Notes: generated by a model from the letters alone, not told the origin. A stretch of 64,000 nt of DNA from Bradyrhizobium sp. sGM-13 (GCF_018398875.1 NZ_JAGWDK010000003.1:248001-312000), one strand, 5' to 3'; positions 1 to 9,611 are shown, counted from the first letter of the stretch. Translations and numbers: made by a program.

Positions 1-2
1 TG

Positions 3-131
3 CTTGGCCTCGTCAACATGATGCGGGGCGGCTCGCCGAACCGCTCGCAGAGCCTGATGCGGCTTCGGGTGCTGCTGCAGTTCATCGCCATCGTCATCAC
101 CATGGTCGTGGTGTGGGCGGTGGGTAGGTAA
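3..131 (+). CDS. HIG1-type twin transmembrane small protein, C-terminal part
   Basis: Only the last 42 residues are inside the window; the frame is open from the left edge to TAA at 129-131. They read as a short basic loop (MMRGGSPNRSQSLMRLRV) followed by a hydrophobic helix (LLQFIAIVITMVVVWAVG). This is the layout of the small two-helix HIG1 (hypoxia-induced) proteins that often precede the cobalamin adenosyltransferase and etfBA genes in Bradyrhizobium. The adenosyltransferase starts 22 bases downstream, so the two are probably co-transcribed. The N-terminal helix lies outside the window, so the family call rests on this half and on the context. Confidence 0.6.
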   Translation, partial: LGLVNMMRGGSPNRSQSLMRLRVLLQFIAIVITMVVVWAVGR

Positions 132-153
132 GGGCAGGAAAGGGGAAGCGGCT

Positions 154-726
154 ATGGTCGTGCTCAACCGCATCTATACGAAGACCGGCGATGACGGCAC
201 CACGGCGCTCGGCAGCGGCGAGCGCCGCCCGAAATACGATCTGCGCATTAGCGCCTACGGCACCGTAGATGAAACCAACGCCGCTATCGGCGTGGTGAGG
301 CTGCATCTCGGCGATGCCCGCGAACTCGATGCGATGCTCGGCCGGATTCAGAACGATTTGTTCGATCTCGGGGCCGACCTTGCGGTGCCCCAGCGTGACG
401 GCAAGGCGGAGCGGCTCCGGATGCTGTCGAGCCAGGTCGAGCGGCTCGAGCGCGACATCGATGCGCTGAACGATCATCTCGCGCCCCTGACCTCGTTCGT
501 GCTGCCCGGCGGCACCCCCGCTGCCGCATACCTGCACCTCGCCCGTACCATATGCCGCAGGGCGGAACGGATCATGGTGGAACTCGCCGCGCGGCCGGAG
601 GAGCCGGTGAGCACGGCTGCCATTCAGTATATGAACCGCCTGTCCGATTTCCTGTTCGTGGCCAGTCGCGCCATGAACGATAATGGGGCCGGAGACGTGT
701 TGTGGGTGCCGGGTCAGAACCGTTAA
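154..726 (+). CDS. Cob(I)alamin adenosyltransferase, PduO type
   Basis: A 190-residue protein that transfers the adenosyl group of ATP to reduced cobalamin, making coenzyme B12 in the cytoplasm. The N-terminal nucleotide loop TKTGDDGTTALGSG (about residues 9-22), the segment RISAYGTVDETNAAIG (about 32-47) and the C-terminal helix RTICRRAERIMVEL are the conserved parts of the PduO/MMAB family. Length is typical. It sits between the HIG1-type gene and etfBA, as in other Bradyrhizobiaceae. ATG 154 is preceded by AGGAAAGGGG. The B12 made here would serve methylmalonyl-CoA mutase or B12-dependent enzymes encoded elsewhere. A CobA-type enzyme is excluded because there is no P-loop. Confidence 0.92.
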   Translation: MVVLNRIYTKTGDDGTTALGSGERRPKYDLRISAYGTVDETNAAIGVVRLHLGDARELDAMLGRIQNDLFDLGADLAVPQRDGKAERLRMLSSQVERLERDIDALNDHLAPLTSFVLPGGTPAAAYLHLARTICRRAERIMVELAARPEEPVSTAAIQYMNRLSDFLFVASRAMNDNGAGDVLWVPGQNR

Positions 727-864
727 GGTGAGCCTTGAAGGCAGGGCCTTCCGGGGCCGATTTTTGGCTTTGGCGCGTTGACCGCTGATAGCGGGACCTT
801 TAGGTTCCGCGCCCAAGCTAATAACAGGCTGATCAAACCCCAGAATTCAAGCGAAAGAGGATCG

Positions 865-1614
865 ATGAAGGTTCTTGTGCCGGTAAAGCGGGTGGTCGAT
901 TTCAACGTCAAGGTCCGCGTCAAGAGCGACGGAACGGGCGTGGAACTCGCTAACGTGAAGATGTCGATGAATCCGTTCGACGAAATCGCCGTCGAGGAAG
1001 CATTGCGGCTGAAGGAAGCCGGCAAGGCGACCGAAGTGGTGGTGGTGTCGATCGGCCCGGCGCAGGCCTCGGAGACGATCCGGACCGGTCTCGCCATGGG
1101 CGCCGACCGCGGCATCCTCGTCAAGGCCGAAGGCAATGTGGAGCCGCTGGCGGTCGCGAAGCTTCTCAAAGCCGTAGCGGACGCCGAAAAGCCCGGCCTC
1201 GTCATTCTCGGCAAGCAGGCGATCGACGACGATTCGAACCAGACCGGCCAGATGCTGGCCGCGCTGCTCGGCTGGCCGCAGGCGACGTTTGCCTCCAAGC
1301 TCGAAGTTGAAGGCTCCGACTTCAAGGTTACGCGCGAGGTCGACGGCGGCCTGCAGACCGTGAAGCTGAAGGGACCGGCGATCGTCACCACCGACCTGCG
1401 GCTGAACGAGCCGCGCTATGCGTCGCTGCCCAACATCATGAAGGCGAAGAAGAAGCCGATCGACGACAAGAGCGCAGCCGATTACGGCGTCGATCTCACG
1501 CCGCATCTCGAAGTGCTCAAGACATCGGAACCGCCCGGCCGCAAGGGTGGCGTCAAGGTCAAGGACGTCGCTGAGCTCGTTTCCAAACTCAAGACCGAAG
1601 CCGGGGTTCTCTGA
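865..1614 (+). CDS. etfB: Electron transfer flavoprotein subunit beta
   Basis: A 249-residue beta subunit of the soluble ETF heterodimer. ETF accepts electrons from acyl-CoA and other dehydrogenases and passes them to ETF:ubiquinone oxidoreductase. The N-terminus [19 protein letters not shown], the motif [20 protein letters not shown] and the segment [20 protein letters not shown] with the AMP-binding loop are diagnostic. An in-frame extension back to 778 exists, but ATG 865 gives the family length and has an AAAGAGG ribosome site just upstream. The stop overlaps the etfA start by one base (TGATG), so translation of the two subunits is coupled. Confidence 0.97.
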   Translation: MKVLVPVKRVVDFNVKVRVKSDGTGVELANVKMSMNPFDEIAVEEALRLKEAGKATEVVVVSIGPAQASETIRTGLAMGADRGILVKAEGNVEPLAVAKLLKAVADAEKPGLVILGKQAIDDDSNQTGQMLAALLGWPQATFASKLEVEGSDFKVTREVDGGLQTVKLKGPAIVTTDLRLNEPRYASLPNIMKAKKKPIDDKSAADYGVDLTPHLEVLKTSEPPGRKGGVKVKDVAELVSKLKTEAGVL

Positions 1615-2558
1615 TGACGACGCTATTGATTGCCGAACACGACAACACGTCGATCAAGGATGCCACCAACAAGACGCTGACGGCAGCCGCTGCGCTCGGC
1701 GCCGACGTGCACGTGCTGGTCGCCGGCGAGAACGCCAAGGGTGCGGCCGATGCCGCAGCCAAGCTTGCCGGCGTCAAGAAGGTGCTGCTCGCGGACAATG
1801 CCGCCTATGCCCATGATCTCGCCGAGCCGCTGGCCGCGCTGATCGTGTCGCTGGCCCCTAACTATGACGCCTTCGTCGCGCCTGCGACCTCGCGCTTCAA
1901 GAACGTCATGCCGCGCGTCGCAGCTCTGCTCGACGTGATGCAGGTGTCCGAGATCATCAAGGTGGTTTCGCCAGATACCTTCGAGCGGCCGATCTATGCC
2001 GGCAACGCGATCCAGACGGTGAAGTCCAAGGACGCCAAGAAGGTCATCACGGTGCGGACCTCGACCTTTGCCGCGGCGGGTGAGGGCGGCAGTGCGCCGG
2101 TGGAGGACGCCGCCGCTGCGGCCGATCCGGGCCTCTCCAGCTTCCTTGGCGAAGAGGTGGCAAAGAGCGACCGTCCGGAACTGACCTCGGCAAAGATCAT
2201 CGTTTCCGGCGGCCGCGCCATGCAGAGCCGCGAGAACTTTGCCAAATATATCGAGCCGCTCGCCGACAAGCTCGGCGCGGGAGTCGGCGCCTCGCGCGCC
2301 GCGGTCGATGCCGGCTATGCGCCCAACGACTGGCAGGTCGGCCAGACCGGCAAGGTGGTCGCTCCGGAACTATATGTCGCCATCGGCATCTCCGGCGCGA
2401 TCCAGCATCTCGCCGGCATGAAGGACTCCAAGGTGATCGTTGCGATCAACAAGGATGAAGACGCGCCGATCTTCCAGGTCGCCGATTACGGCCTAGTCGC
2501 GGATCTCTATCAGGCGGTTCCTGAACTGACCGACGCGCTCGGCAAGCTCGGAAAGTAA
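1614..2558 (+). CDS. etfA: Electron transfer flavoprotein subunit alpha
   Basis: A 314-residue FAD-carrying subunit, partner of EtfB directly upstream. The C-terminal FAD domain is clear: [13 protein letters not shown], then [18 protein letters not shown], then [20 protein letters not shown] and [13 protein letters not shown] (about residues 220-290). Length is normal. A strong inverted repeat follows the stop, so the etf operon probably ends here, while the hydroxyacyl-CoA dehydrogenase beyond may have its own promoter. The pair fits a role in fatty or aromatic acid oxidation. Confidence 0.97.
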   Translation: MTTLLIAEHDNTSIKDATNKTLTAAAALGADVHVLVAGENAKGAADAAAKLAGVKKVLLADNAAYAHDLAEPLAALIVSLAPNYDAFVAPATSRFKNVMPRVAALLDVMQVSEIIKVVSPDTFERPIYAGNAIQTVKSKDAKKVITVRTSTFAAAGEGGSAPVEDAAAAADPGLSSFLGEEVAKSDRPELTSAKIIVSGGRAMQSRENFAKYIEPLADKLGAGVGASRAAVDAGYAPNDWQVGQTGKVVAPELYVAIGISGAIQHLAGMKDSKVIVAINKDEDAPIFQVADYGLVADLYQAVPELTDALGKLGK

Positions 2559-2561
2559 CGG

Positions 2562-2597
2562 AACACCGGCCGGACGCGCAAACGTCCGGCCGGTGTT
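2562..2597 (+). terminator. Stem-loop after etfA
   Basis: A perfect 14-bp inverted repeat (AACACCGGCCGGAC and its complement) around an 8-base loop, four bases after the etfA stop. Only a TTTAC tail follows, so it may be a weak intrinsic terminator or an mRNA-stabilising hairpin. Confidence 0.6.
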
Positions 2598-2746
2598 TAC
2601 CTTAAAGGAATGCGGGCGAAGGGGATTAAGCTTCGCGTGAAGAATACGTGCCAATGGTGGGACTGAAACCTCGCGTCTGATGATATCGTAGCTGAGGTTT
2701 AGAGATGAACAGGCGCGATATGCGCGCCGTTCCGGTGGATGACAAG

Positions 2747-3628
2747 ATGGTGGTGACAATCAAGAAGGTCGGCGTGATCGGCTCGGGCCAGATGGGCCAC
2801 GGGATTGCGCATGTGGCGGCGCTCGCCGGCTTGGACGTGGTGCTCAACGACGTCTCCGACGAACGGCTGAAATCGGCGATGGCGACCATCAATGGCCATT
2901 TGTCGCGGCAGGTTGCCAAGCAGGTCATTACCGAGGACGCGCGCAAGAAGGCGCTGGAGCGGATTACCTCCTCCGAGACGCTCGACGGGCTTTCGGATTG
3001 CGACCTCGTAATCGAGACCGCGGTCGAAAAGGAAGAGGTCAAGCGCAAGATCTTTCACGAACTCTGCGCGGTATTGAAGCCGGAAGCGATCGTCGCCACC
3101 AACTCCTCGTCGATCTCAATCACCCGGCTCGCCGCCTCGACCGATCGTCCCGAGCGCTTCATCGGCATTCATTTCATGAATCCGGTGCCGGCGATGGAAC
3201 TGGTCGAACTGATCCGCGGCATTGCCACCGACGATATGACCTTCGACACCGCCAAGGAATTTGTCGGCAAGCTCGGCAAGCAGGTCGCGGTGTCGGAGGA
3301 TTTCCCGGCCTTCATCGTCAACCGCATCCTGCTGCCGATGATCAACGAGGCGATCTACACGCTCTATGAGGGCGTCGGCAACGTCGAGGCGATCGACGCC
3401 GCCATGAAGCTCGGCGCGCACCATCCGATGGGGCCGCTGGAACTGGCCGATTTCATCGGGCTCGATACCTGTCTGTCGATCATGCAGGTGCTGCATGAGG
3501 GGCTGGCGGATTCGAAATACCGGCCGTGCCCGCTACTCGTGAAATATGTCGAGGCCGGCTGGCTGGGGCGCAAGACGCAGCGCGGCTTCTACGACTACCG
3601 CGGCGACAAGCCGGTCCCGACGCGCTAG
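2747..3628 (+). CDS. 3-hydroxybutyryl-CoA dehydrogenase
   Basis: NAD(P)-dependent oxidation of 3-hydroxyacyl-CoA to 3-oxoacyl-CoA, in butanoate metabolism and beta-oxidation. The N-terminal Rossmann motif is VGVIGSGQMGHGIAHV. The family signature IGIHFMNPVPAMELVELI carries the catalytic histidine, and DFPAFIVNRILLPMINEAI and the C-terminal GRKTQRGFYDY complete the two-domain fold. An upstream ATG at 2705 would add 14 residues; ATG 2747 gives 293 residues, the usual length, and is my choice. It follows etfBA and would supply the same pathway, though it may be transcribed separately. Confidence 0.9.
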   Translation: MVVTIKKVGVIGSGQMGHGIAHVAALAGLDVVLNDVSDERLKSAMATINGHLSRQVAKQVITEDARKKALERITSSETLDGLSDCDLVIETAVEKEEVKRKIFHELCAVLKPEAIVATNSSSISITRLAASTDRPERFIGIHFMNPVPAMELVELIRGIATDDMTFDTAKEFVGKLGKQVAVSEDFPAFIVNRILLPMINEAIYTLYEGVGNVEAIDAAMKLGAHHPMGPLELADFIGLDTCLSIMQVLHEGLADSKYRPCPLLVKYVEAGWLGRKTQRGFYDYRGDKPVPTR

Positions 3629-3643
3629 GCGTCATCGGTCTTC

Positions 3644-3722
3644 GTAGGATGGATAGAGCGCAGCGAAACCCATCACGCTCCCGCAGGGATTGATGGGTAT
3701 CGCTGCACTCCACCCATCCTAC
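3644..3722. repeat. Dispersed palindromic repeat, GTAGGATGG family, copy 1
   Basis: Begins GTAGGATGGATAGAGCGCAG and ends with the near complement CACTCCACCCATCCTAC, making a long imperfect hairpin of about 79 bases. Related copies lie at 8072-8154 and 43946-44036. It is intergenic and carries no coding signal. Confidence 0.75.
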
Positions 3723-3848
3723 AAATTCTCAACACGCAATGCGTGTCCTTGCTCGCGCATTCGCGCGGCTACCCAATTTCTTTCCGGTCTCCAAGCATTC
3801 ATTAACCGGTGCCGGGGTAGGGTGCCTCAGGCTTAAGGAGTGCTGCGT

Positions 3849-4037
3849 ATGGATATGATGGCTATGGTTTCGAGCATGCTCGCAATGCAGGCGGCGGGCA
3901 CGCAGCAGCAGATCCAGACCTCGATCATCAAGCAGAATGCGGACGCCGAGAAGGCCGCAGTCCAGACGCTGCTCGGCACGCCCTCGACCGCCAATCTCGC
4001 CCCCGGCGTCGGCGGCAACCTCAACATCGCGGCCTAA
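3849..4037 (+). CDS. YjfB-like putative motility protein
   Basis: A 62-residue protein beginning MDMMAMVSSMLAMQAAGTQQ, with the pattern hydrophobic start, Gln-rich middle, then SIIKQNADAEKAAVQTLLG. This matches the small YjfB family (putative motility proteins of about 60 residues). AAGGAG at 3835-3840 is well spaced from ATG 3849; a GTG at 3840 would add three residues but overlaps that ribosome site. There is no signal peptide or membrane helix. It stands alone between two dispersed repeats, and no flagellar genes are nearby, so the functional name is only a family label. Confidence 0.65.
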   Translation: MDMMAMVSSMLAMQAAGTQQQIQTSIIKQNADAEKAAVQTLLGTPSTANLAPGVGGNLNIAA

Positions 4038-4062
4038 GCTCGCCCCCGACGCAACTGTTAAA

Positions 4063-4163
4063 CCCTCATGGTGAGGAGGCGCTTTAGCGCCGTCTCGAAC
4101 CATGTGGCCCGGCTGGTGCCATTCATTCTTCGAGACGCCGCTGACGCGGCTCCTCAGGATGTG
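4063..4163. repeat. Dispersed palindromic repeat, CATGGTGAGGAG family
   Basis: Two arms, CTCATGGTGAGGAGGCGC... and ...GACGCGGCTCCTCAGGATG, enclose the inner pair CGTCTCGAA / TTCGAGACG, giving a cruciform-capable element of about 100 bases. It is intergenic, between the YjfB-like gene and the 3' end of tlpA. Only one copy lies in this window. Confidence 0.6.
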
Positions 4164-4212
4164 GTCTGACAGGTGAGACCGGGAGCAACGCCTCCGCCAC
4201 TGCGTGGCCCCG

Positions 4213-4902
4213 CTAAGACCCCGCCTTCATCGGCTGCATCGCGCCCTTGATCAGCTTGATCGCGTCCTCGCTGGCCCATTCGGCGGGGCCGGCAAGGGTG
4301 GCGATCTCGCAGCCCTGGGCGTCCACCAGCACTGAAGTGGGCATGCCCAGCGCCTTGCCTATGCCTTTAAGATCCTGAAAAACCTTGGCTTTCTGGTCGG
4401 CGAAATAACCGAGCCGGGTCAGATTGGCCTCTTTCAGGAAGTTCTTTGGCTTCTCTGGATCGCGGGTATCGATGTTGATGGCGACCACCTCGAAATCCTT
4501 GCCGCCGAGCTTGGCCTGCAGGTTCTCCAGCGCCGGCATTTCCTTGCGACAAGGCACGCACCAGGTGGCCCAGAGGTTCACCAGCACGGTCTTGCCGCGC
4601 CATTCCGACAGCTTTCTCGGCTTACCCTCGGCATCCTCGAAGGCGAGGTCGGGCAGCCGTAACGGCGTCGTCGCCATGGTCAGCGCGGCCACCTCGCCAT
4701 GCGCCAGTGGCGATACCTTGCGGGCCAGTTCGACGGCCGCCGCACAGGATGGATCGCCGCCCGTCCCGCGCTTGAAGCTGCCGAGCCCGTAAAACGCGCC
4801 CAATCCGACCACGCCTGCAGCCGCCACAGCGCCGATGGCGATCGGGATCCGGCGCCTCGGGGCGGGGCTGGGCGGGGACATTTCGGGCATATCGTTTGTC
4901 AT
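4213..4902 (-). CDS. tlpA: Thiol:disulfide interchange protein TlpA
   Basis: A membrane-anchored periplasmic thioredoxin-like reductase of 229 residues. One N-terminal helix (about 19-40) is followed by a thioredoxin fold with active site WCVPC at 114-118, in the context [20 protein letters not shown], and the cis-Pro loop [19 protein letters not shown] and GDPEKP-like segments match the TlpA family. In B. japonicum TlpA reduces copper chaperone and CuA-site cysteines for cytochrome oxidase assembly; I recognise this as its orthologue from sequence and from the divergent argH neighbour. The roughly 100-base gap to argH must hold both promoters. Confidence 0.92.
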   Translation of the reverse strand: MTNDMPEMSPPSPAPRRRIPIAIGAVAAAGVVGLGAFYGLGSFKRGTGGDPSCAAAVELARKVSPLAHGEVAALTMATTPLRLPDLAFEDAEGKPRKLSEWRGKTVLVNLWATWCVPCRKEMPALENLQAKLGGKDFEVVAINIDTRDPEKPKNFLKEANLTRLGYFADQKAKVFQDLKGIGKALGMPTSVLVDAQGCEIATLAGPAEWASEDAIKLIKGAMQPMKAGS

Positions 4903-5010
4903 CCTGTGTCAGATATGGCTATGCAGGGCTCAAGGTTACGGTCGAATTACGTCGAGCCGCCACGGCGTTTCGCTTACTCCGACGATATAGATGGCAGGGC
5001 TTGGGAAGTC

Positions 5011-6408
5011 ATGAGCAACAAGATGTGGGGCGGCCGGTTCAGCGAGCGCCCCGATGCGATCATGGAGGAAATCAACGTCTCGATCGACGTCGATCGTCAC
5101 CTCTATGCCCAGGACATTGCCGCGTCCAAGGCCCATGCCGCAATGCTGGCCGCGCAAGGCATTATCACCGCGAGTGATGCGAAAAATATCGGCAAGGGTC
5201 TAGACACGATTTTGTCAGAAATCGGCAAGGGCTCGTTCGACTTCAAGCGCGCGCTCGAAGACATCCATATGAATGTCGAGAGCAGGCTCTCCGAATTGAT
5301 AGGGCCGGCCGCCGGACGGCTGCACACCGCGCGCTCGCGCAACGACCAGGTCGCTACCGATTTCCGGCTCTATGTCCGCGACAAGATCGACGAGATGGAT
5401 GCAGCGCTGGCCGCCTTCCAGCATGCTTTGGCTGCCCGCGCGCTCGAGCATGCCGCAACCGTGATGCCGGGCTTCACCCATCTGCAGACCGCCCAACCCG
5501 TCACCTTCGGGCATCATCTGCTCGCCTATGTCGAGATGGCGGCGCGCGACCGCGGCCGCTTTGCCGACGCGCGCAAGCGGCTCAACGAATCGCCGCTTGG
5601 CGCCGCGGCGCTCGCCGGAACCTCATTTCCGATCGATCGCCCTGCCACCGCCAAGGCGCTCGGCTTCGACCGCCCCATGGCCAATTCGCTCGATGCGGTA
5701 TCGGACCGCGACTTCGTGCTCGAAACCCTGTCGGCGGCGTCGATCGCGGCCGTGCACATGTCACGCTTTGCCGAGGAAATCGTGATCTGGACCTCGCCGC
5801 TGGTGGGGCTGGTGCGGCTCTCCGACAAGTTCACCACCGGCTCCTCGATCATGCCGCAGAAGCGCAATCCGGACGCGGCCGAACTGGTGCGCGCCAAGAC
5901 CGGCCGGGTGATCGGCGCGCTCAACGGGCTTTTGATCGTGATGAAGGGGCTGCCGCTCGCCTACCAAAAGGACATGCAGGAGGACAAGCAGGGTGCGATG
6001 GAGGCGTTTTCCGCGCTCTCGCTCGCGATCCGCGCGATGACCGGCATGGTCCTCGATCTCGTCCCCGACGAGGCGCGGATGAAGGCCGCGGCCGGCGAGG
6101 GCTACGCCACCGCCACCGATCTCGCCGACTGGCTGGTGCGGACGCTGAAAATGCCGTTCCGCGACGCCCATCATGTTACCGGGCGAATCGTTGCGCTCGC
6201 GTCGAAGCAGGGCGTGGCGCTGCACGAATTGCCGCTCAAGGCGATGCAGGAGGTCGAGCCTGACATCACCGCGGACGCCCTGCGCGTGCTGTCGGTGGAG
6301 GCCTCGGTCAAAAGCCGGACCAGCTATGGCGGTACCGCGCCGAAGAACGTGCTTTCGCAGGCCAAAGCCTGGCTGAAACGGCTGGAAAAAGAGCAAAAAT
6401 CGGACTGA
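5011..6408 (+). CDS. argH: Argininosuccinate lyase
   Basis: The last step of arginine biosynthesis: cleavage of argininosuccinate to arginine and fumarate by a cytoplasmic homotetramer. 465 residues from ATG 5011 ([20 protein letters not shown]), the normal length; the frame is open upstream, but that part overlaps tlpA and its promoter. The fumarase-superfamily signature [12 protein letters not shown] (about 280-291) with the catalytic serine is intact. [20 protein letters not shown] and [16 protein letters not shown] are the other two conserved regions. It is divergent from tlpA and followed by the lipoprotein and lysA, probably as one transcript. Confidence 0.97.
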   Translation: MSNKMWGGRFSERPDAIMEEINVSIDVDRHLYAQDIAASKAHAAMLAAQGIITASDAKNIGKGLDTILSEIGKGSFDFKRALEDIHMNVESRLSELIGPAAGRLHTARSRNDQVATDFRLYVRDKIDEMDAALAAFQHALAARALEHAATVMPGFTHLQTAQPVTFGHHLLAYVEMAARDRGRFADARKRLNESPLGAAALAGTSFPIDRPATAKALGFDRPMANSLDAVSDRDFVLETLSAASIAAVHMSRFAEEIVIWTSPLVGLVRLSDKFTTGSSIMPQKRNPDAAELVRAKTGRVIGALNGLLIVMKGLPLAYQKDMQEDKQGAMEAFSALSLAIRAMTGMVLDLVPDEARMKAAAGEGYATATDLADWLVRTLKMPFRDAHHVTGRIVALASKQGVALHELPLKAMQEVEPDITADALRVLSVEASVKSRTSYGGTAPKNVLSQAKAWLKRLEKEQKSD

Positions 6409-6530
6409 GCGAAATTTTCGCTGCAGTTTCTTGGGTTTTTCCTTGGGTTTTCTTGGGTTTCCGTGGCCGATCGGCACTCGCCAGACTGCGGCAACCTTTG
6501 TATGGTGCGGCGCGCATTGGGGATTTCGTC

Positions 6531-6794
6531 GTGATCAGTAACTACCGCCCGTCATCGTCGGGATGGGCCATCATCCTGTTGAGCGTGACCGCCCTCGCAC
6601 TCGCCGGTTGCGGACGCAAGGGCGGGCTCGATCTGCCGCCGAGCGCGCCGCCGCAGGCGCAGGCCACGTCGGATACCGAGGCCGAGCGCGCGGCGCAGCC
6701 CGGCGTCTTCAATTCGACCTATGGATCCGAGGCGGGCCCCAGCGCCCCCAAGGGCGGCAAGAAGAAATTCGTTCTCGATCCGCTGCTGGACTGA
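6531..6794 (+). CDS. Small LptM/YifL-like lipoprotein
   Basis: An 87-residue lipoprotein. From GTG 6531 the protein begins MISNYRPSSSGWAIILLSVT and then shows a lipobox LALAGC with the modified cysteine near residue 28, followed by GRKGGLDLPP, a motif shared by LptM/YifL lipoproteins. The remainder is Pro/Ala/Lys-rich and disordered. LptM assists maturation of the LPS translocon in the outer membrane. The position between argH and lysA is conserved in related genomes as far as I know. An in-frame earlier start (6453) would bury the signal peptide, so GTG 6531 is preferred. Confidence 0.75.
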   Translation: MISNYRPSSSGWAIILLSVTALALAGCGRKGGLDLPPSAPPQAQATSDTEAERAAQPGVFNSTYGSEAGPSAPKGGKKKFVLDPLLD

Positions 6795-6801
6795 GCGCGC
6801 C

Positions 6802-8067
6802 ATGAATCACTTCGACTATCGCAACGGCGTGCTGCACGCCGAGGCCGTGAACCTGTCCGACCTCTCGGATGCCGTCGGCACGCCGTTCTACTGCTATTCG
6901 ACAGCGACGCTCGAGCGTCACTACCGCGTCTTCACCGAGGCCTTTGCCGGCGAGAAGACGCTGGTCTGCTACGCCATGAAGGCCAATTCCAACCAGGCGG
7001 TGCTGCGCACCTTGGCAAAGCTAGGCGCTGGCGCCGATGTCGTCTCCGGCGGAGAGTTGAAGCGGGCGCTGGCGGCGGGGATTCCGCCTGGCAAGATTCT
7101 GTTTTCCGGCGTCGGCAAGACCGAGATAGAACTGCGCGCGGCGCTCGCGGCCGACATCCTCTGCATCAACGTCGAGTCCGAGCCCGAGCTGGAGCTGCTG
7201 TCGAAGCTCGCGGTCGAGACCGGCAAGACCGCGCGGATTTCGTTGCGGGTCAACCCTGACGTCGACGCCGGCACGCATGCCAAGATCGCCACCGGCAAGT
7301 CCGAGAACAAGTTCGGCATTCCCATTGCACGCGCACGCGAGGTCTATGCCCGTGCGGCCAGCTTACCGGGGATCGAGGTGACCGGCACCGATATGCACAT
7401 CGGCAGCCAGATCACTGATCTCTCCAAGATGGAAAGCGCGTTCCGGATTCTTTCCGAATTCGTGCAGACGCTGCGCGCCGATGGCCACACGATCTCGCAT
7501 ATCGATTTCGGCGGCGGGCTCGGCATCCCCTATCACGCCGACCGCGAGGCTCCGCCATTGCCGTCGGCCTATGCCGCGATGGTCAAGCGGGTGACGCACA
7601 ATCTCGGCTGTACGCTGATGTTCGAGCCCGGGCGGATGATCGTCGGCAATGCCGGCATCCTCGTCTCCCGCGTCATCTATGTGAAGCCGGGCGAAGCCAA
7701 GAACTTCGTCATCATCGACGCCGCGATGAACGATTTGATCCGCCCGACGCTTTACGAAGCCCACCACGACATCCTCCCAGTTCGCGAGCCGGCCAAGGAT
7801 GTGCGGACGATCACGGCCGACGTGGTCGGACCCGTCTGCGAGACCGGCGACTATCTCGCGCTCGATCGCAATTTGCCCGAGCCCAAGGCCGGCGATCTCC
7901 TGGCCATCATGACCGCCGGCGCCTACGGCGCGGTGCAATCCGGCTTCTACAATACGCGGCCTTTGGTGCCGGAAGTCCTGGTCAAGGACGACCAGTACGC
8001 CGTGGTCCGCCCCCGCATCGAGGTCGAGGAATTGATCGCGATGGATAAGCCGGCGCCGTGGCTGTGA
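6802..8067 (+). CDS. lysA: Diaminopimelate decarboxylase
   Basis: A PLP-dependent decarboxylation of meso-diaminopimelate to lysine. 421 residues from ATG 6802. The Schiff-base lysine lies in VCYAMKANSNQAVL (about residue 60). GTDMHIGSQI, the glycine-rich phosphate loop FGGGLGIPY, FEPGRMIVGNAG and the active-site cysteine in VGPVCETGDYLA are all present. It starts seven bases after the lipoprotein gene and is probably translated from the same mRNA. A palindromic repeat follows the stop. Confidence 0.97.
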   Translation: MNHFDYRNGVLHAEAVNLSDLSDAVGTPFYCYSTATLERHYRVFTEAFAGEKTLVCYAMKANSNQAVLRTLAKLGAGADVVSGGELKRALAAGIPPGKILFSGVGKTEIELRAALAADILCINVESEPELELLSKLAVETGKTARISLRVNPDVDAGTHAKIATGKSENKFGIPIARAREVYARAASLPGIEVTGTDMHIGSQITDLSKMESAFRILSEFVQTLRADGHTISHIDFGGGLGIPYHADREAPPLPSAYAAMVKRVTHNLGCTLMFEPGRMIVGNAGILVSRVIYVKPGEAKNFVIIDAAMNDLIRPTLYEAHHDILPVREPAKDVRTITADVVGPVCETGDYLALDRNLPEPKAGDLLAIMTAGAYGAVQSGFYNTRPLVPEVLVKDDQYAVVRPRIEVEELIAMDKPAPWL

Positions 8068-8071
8068 TTTC

Positions 8072-8154
8072 GTAGGATGGGTGGAGCGAAGCGATACCCA
8101 TCAATGTCAGTGCGGAAACGTGATGGGCATCGCTTGCGCTCCATCCATCATACG
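8072..8154. repeat. Dispersed palindromic repeat, GTAGGATGG family, copy 2
   Basis: GTAGGATGGGTGGAGCGAAG at the left end pairs with GCTTGCGCTCCATCCATCAT at the right; the inner part carries GATACCCATC / GATGGGCATC. It lies between the converging lysA and the dehydrogenase gene, where it could act as a bidirectional terminator. Confidence 0.75.
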
Positions 8155-8159
8155 CTATC

Positions 8160-9050
8160 TCATTTCGCGCCGCCGACCACCACGCCCGCCGCCTTCTCGA
8201 TCGGCTTGATCGCCGCGGTGAAATCCGACTCCGCGCCCTCGTCGCGGATGATGACTTCCCACAAACGCCCGACCGCTTCGGCGACTTCCATCGACAGCCC
8301 CAGCGATTTCATCTCTTCCAGCGCGAGCCGCACGTCCTTTACCATCAGTCCCGTGGCGAAGCCGAAATCGAAACTGCGCGGCAGCACCGAGCGCGGAAAC
8401 TTGTCGCGGCTCGCCGTGTTGAGCCCGGAGCCTGCGTTGATGACGTCGATCATCACCGCCGGATCGAGCCCTGCCTTGACGCCCATCACAACCGCTTCCG
8501 ATGTCGCCACCATCGCGGTCGCCGACAGGAAATTGTTGGCGAGCTTCATGGTCTGCGCCGAGCCGGGCTTTTCGCCGATGAAAAACACTTTTCCGATCAC
8601 GTCGAGCGCGGGTTTTGTCAGCTCGCAATCGGCGCGCGGGCCGGAGACCATCACGGCCAGCGTTCCCTTCTCGGCGCCGCCGACGCCGCCGCTGACGGGG
8701 CTGTCGATCTGCACGATGTTATTCTTCGCCAGAAGACCGTGAATCTTGGCCGCCATCTGCGAGCCGACGGTGGAGAGATCGACGAAGCGTTTGACGCGCC
8801 TCCCTTCGATCACGCCGCCCGCGCCGGTCGCCACGTCAAGCGAAGCCTGCAGCGACGGCAGGCTCGCCAGCACCGTCTCGCAGCGGTCGGCGATATCCTT
8901 CGGCGACGATGCCGGTTGCGCGCCGAGCGCGACGAGCTTGCTTATGGCTTCCTGCCGCGTATCGAACACGGTGAGTTGATGCTTGGCCTCGATCAGGCGG
9001 CGCGCCATCGGGAAGCCCATCTTCCCGAGGCCGATGAATCCGATTTCCAT
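8160..9050 (-). CDS. NAD(P)-dependent beta-hydroxyacid dehydrogenase (HIBADH family)
   Basis: A 296-residue member of the 3-hydroxyisobutyrate dehydrogenase / tartronate semialdehyde reductase family. The N-terminal Rossmann motif is IGFIGLGKMGFPMARRL. The substrate loop DSPVSGGVGGAEKGTLAVMV and the helix MKLANNFLSA with the catalytic lysine are intact, and the C-terminal all-helical domain is complete. The exact substrate cannot be read from sequence. It is followed upstream on the same strand by a carboxymuconolactone decarboxylase-like gene with an 11-base gap, so the two form a small operon. Confidence 0.88.
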   Translation of the reverse strand: MEIGFIGLGKMGFPMARRLIEAKHQLTVFDTRQEAISKLVALGAQPASSPKDIADRCETVLASLPSLQASLDVATGAGGVIEGRRVKRFVDLSTVGSQMAAKIHGLLAKNNIVQIDSPVSGGVGGAEKGTLAVMVSGPRADCELTKPALDVIGKVFFIGEKPGSAQTMKLANNFLSATAMVATSEAVVMGVKAGLDPAVMIDVINAGSGLNTASRDKFPRSVLPRSFDFGFATGLMVKDVRLALEEMKSLGLSMEVAEAVGRLWEVIIRDEGAESDFTAAIKPIEKAAGVVVGGAK

Positions 9051-9061
9051 GGTGCTACGCC

Positions 9062-9442
9062 TCAGCCCTTGTCCAATTCCGCGAACACCTCGCGCGCAAT
9101 GCGAAAGCTGTCGACGCCGGCGGGGATGCCGGCATAGATCGAGACCTGCATGAAGATCTCGCGGATCTCGTCGCGACTGACGCCGTTGGTCAGCGCGCCC
9201 TTGATGTGCGCCTTCAGTTCGTGCGGCCGGTTCAGGATCGAGATCATGGCCAGGTTGAGCATGCTGCGGGTCTTGCGCGGCAGTTCCTCGCGGCCCCACA
9301 CCGCGCCCCAGCAATATTCGGTAACGAGTTGCTGGAACGGCTTGTTAAAACTGTCGGCGTTCTTCAGCGCGTTGTCGACATAGGCCTCGCCGAGCACCGC
9401 TTTGCGAATTTCCAGTCCCTTGTCGTGTGTCTTCTGGTCCAT
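9062..9442 (-). CDS. Carboxymuconolactone decarboxylase family protein
   Basis: 126 residues from ATG 9442, which has AGGAAGCGAG just ahead. An ATG five codons earlier is less well placed. The all-helical CMD fold is recognisable: YCWGAVWGREELPRKTRSML, then NLAMISILNRPHELKAHIKG and REIFMQVSIYAGIPAGVDSF. Close relatives are annotated 4-carboxymuconolactone decarboxylase, but the pca cluster of this window has its own, more typical pcaC at 53503. This one may therefore act on another lactone or simply be a CMD-fold protein. It is the first gene of a pair with the beta-hydroxyacid dehydrogenase. Confidence 0.85.
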   Translation of the reverse strand: MDQKTHDKGLEIRKAVLGEAYVDNALKNADSFNKPFQQLVTEYCWGAVWGREELPRKTRSMLNLAMISILNRPHELKAHIKGALTNGVSRDEIREIFMQVSIYAGIPAGVDSFRIAREVFAELDKG

Positions 9443-9611
9443 CTCGCTTCCTCGCATTTTTACGGTTCGGCGTGAACGTTACGGGGAGGGACGCCCGCAG
9501 TCACGCCTTCGTGTTATGTTATGCGTATTTCCGGGTGTGGGTTACCCCGGGAACGGGTGCCTCATTGCCGCCGTTGTGCTAGGCTGACTTACCGACAACC
9601 CGGAGAGATTG

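Noticed and set aside
4699..5010. N-terminal extension of argH
   Set aside because: Overlaps tlpA and its promoter on the other strand; ArgH begins [10 protein letters not shown] at 5011.
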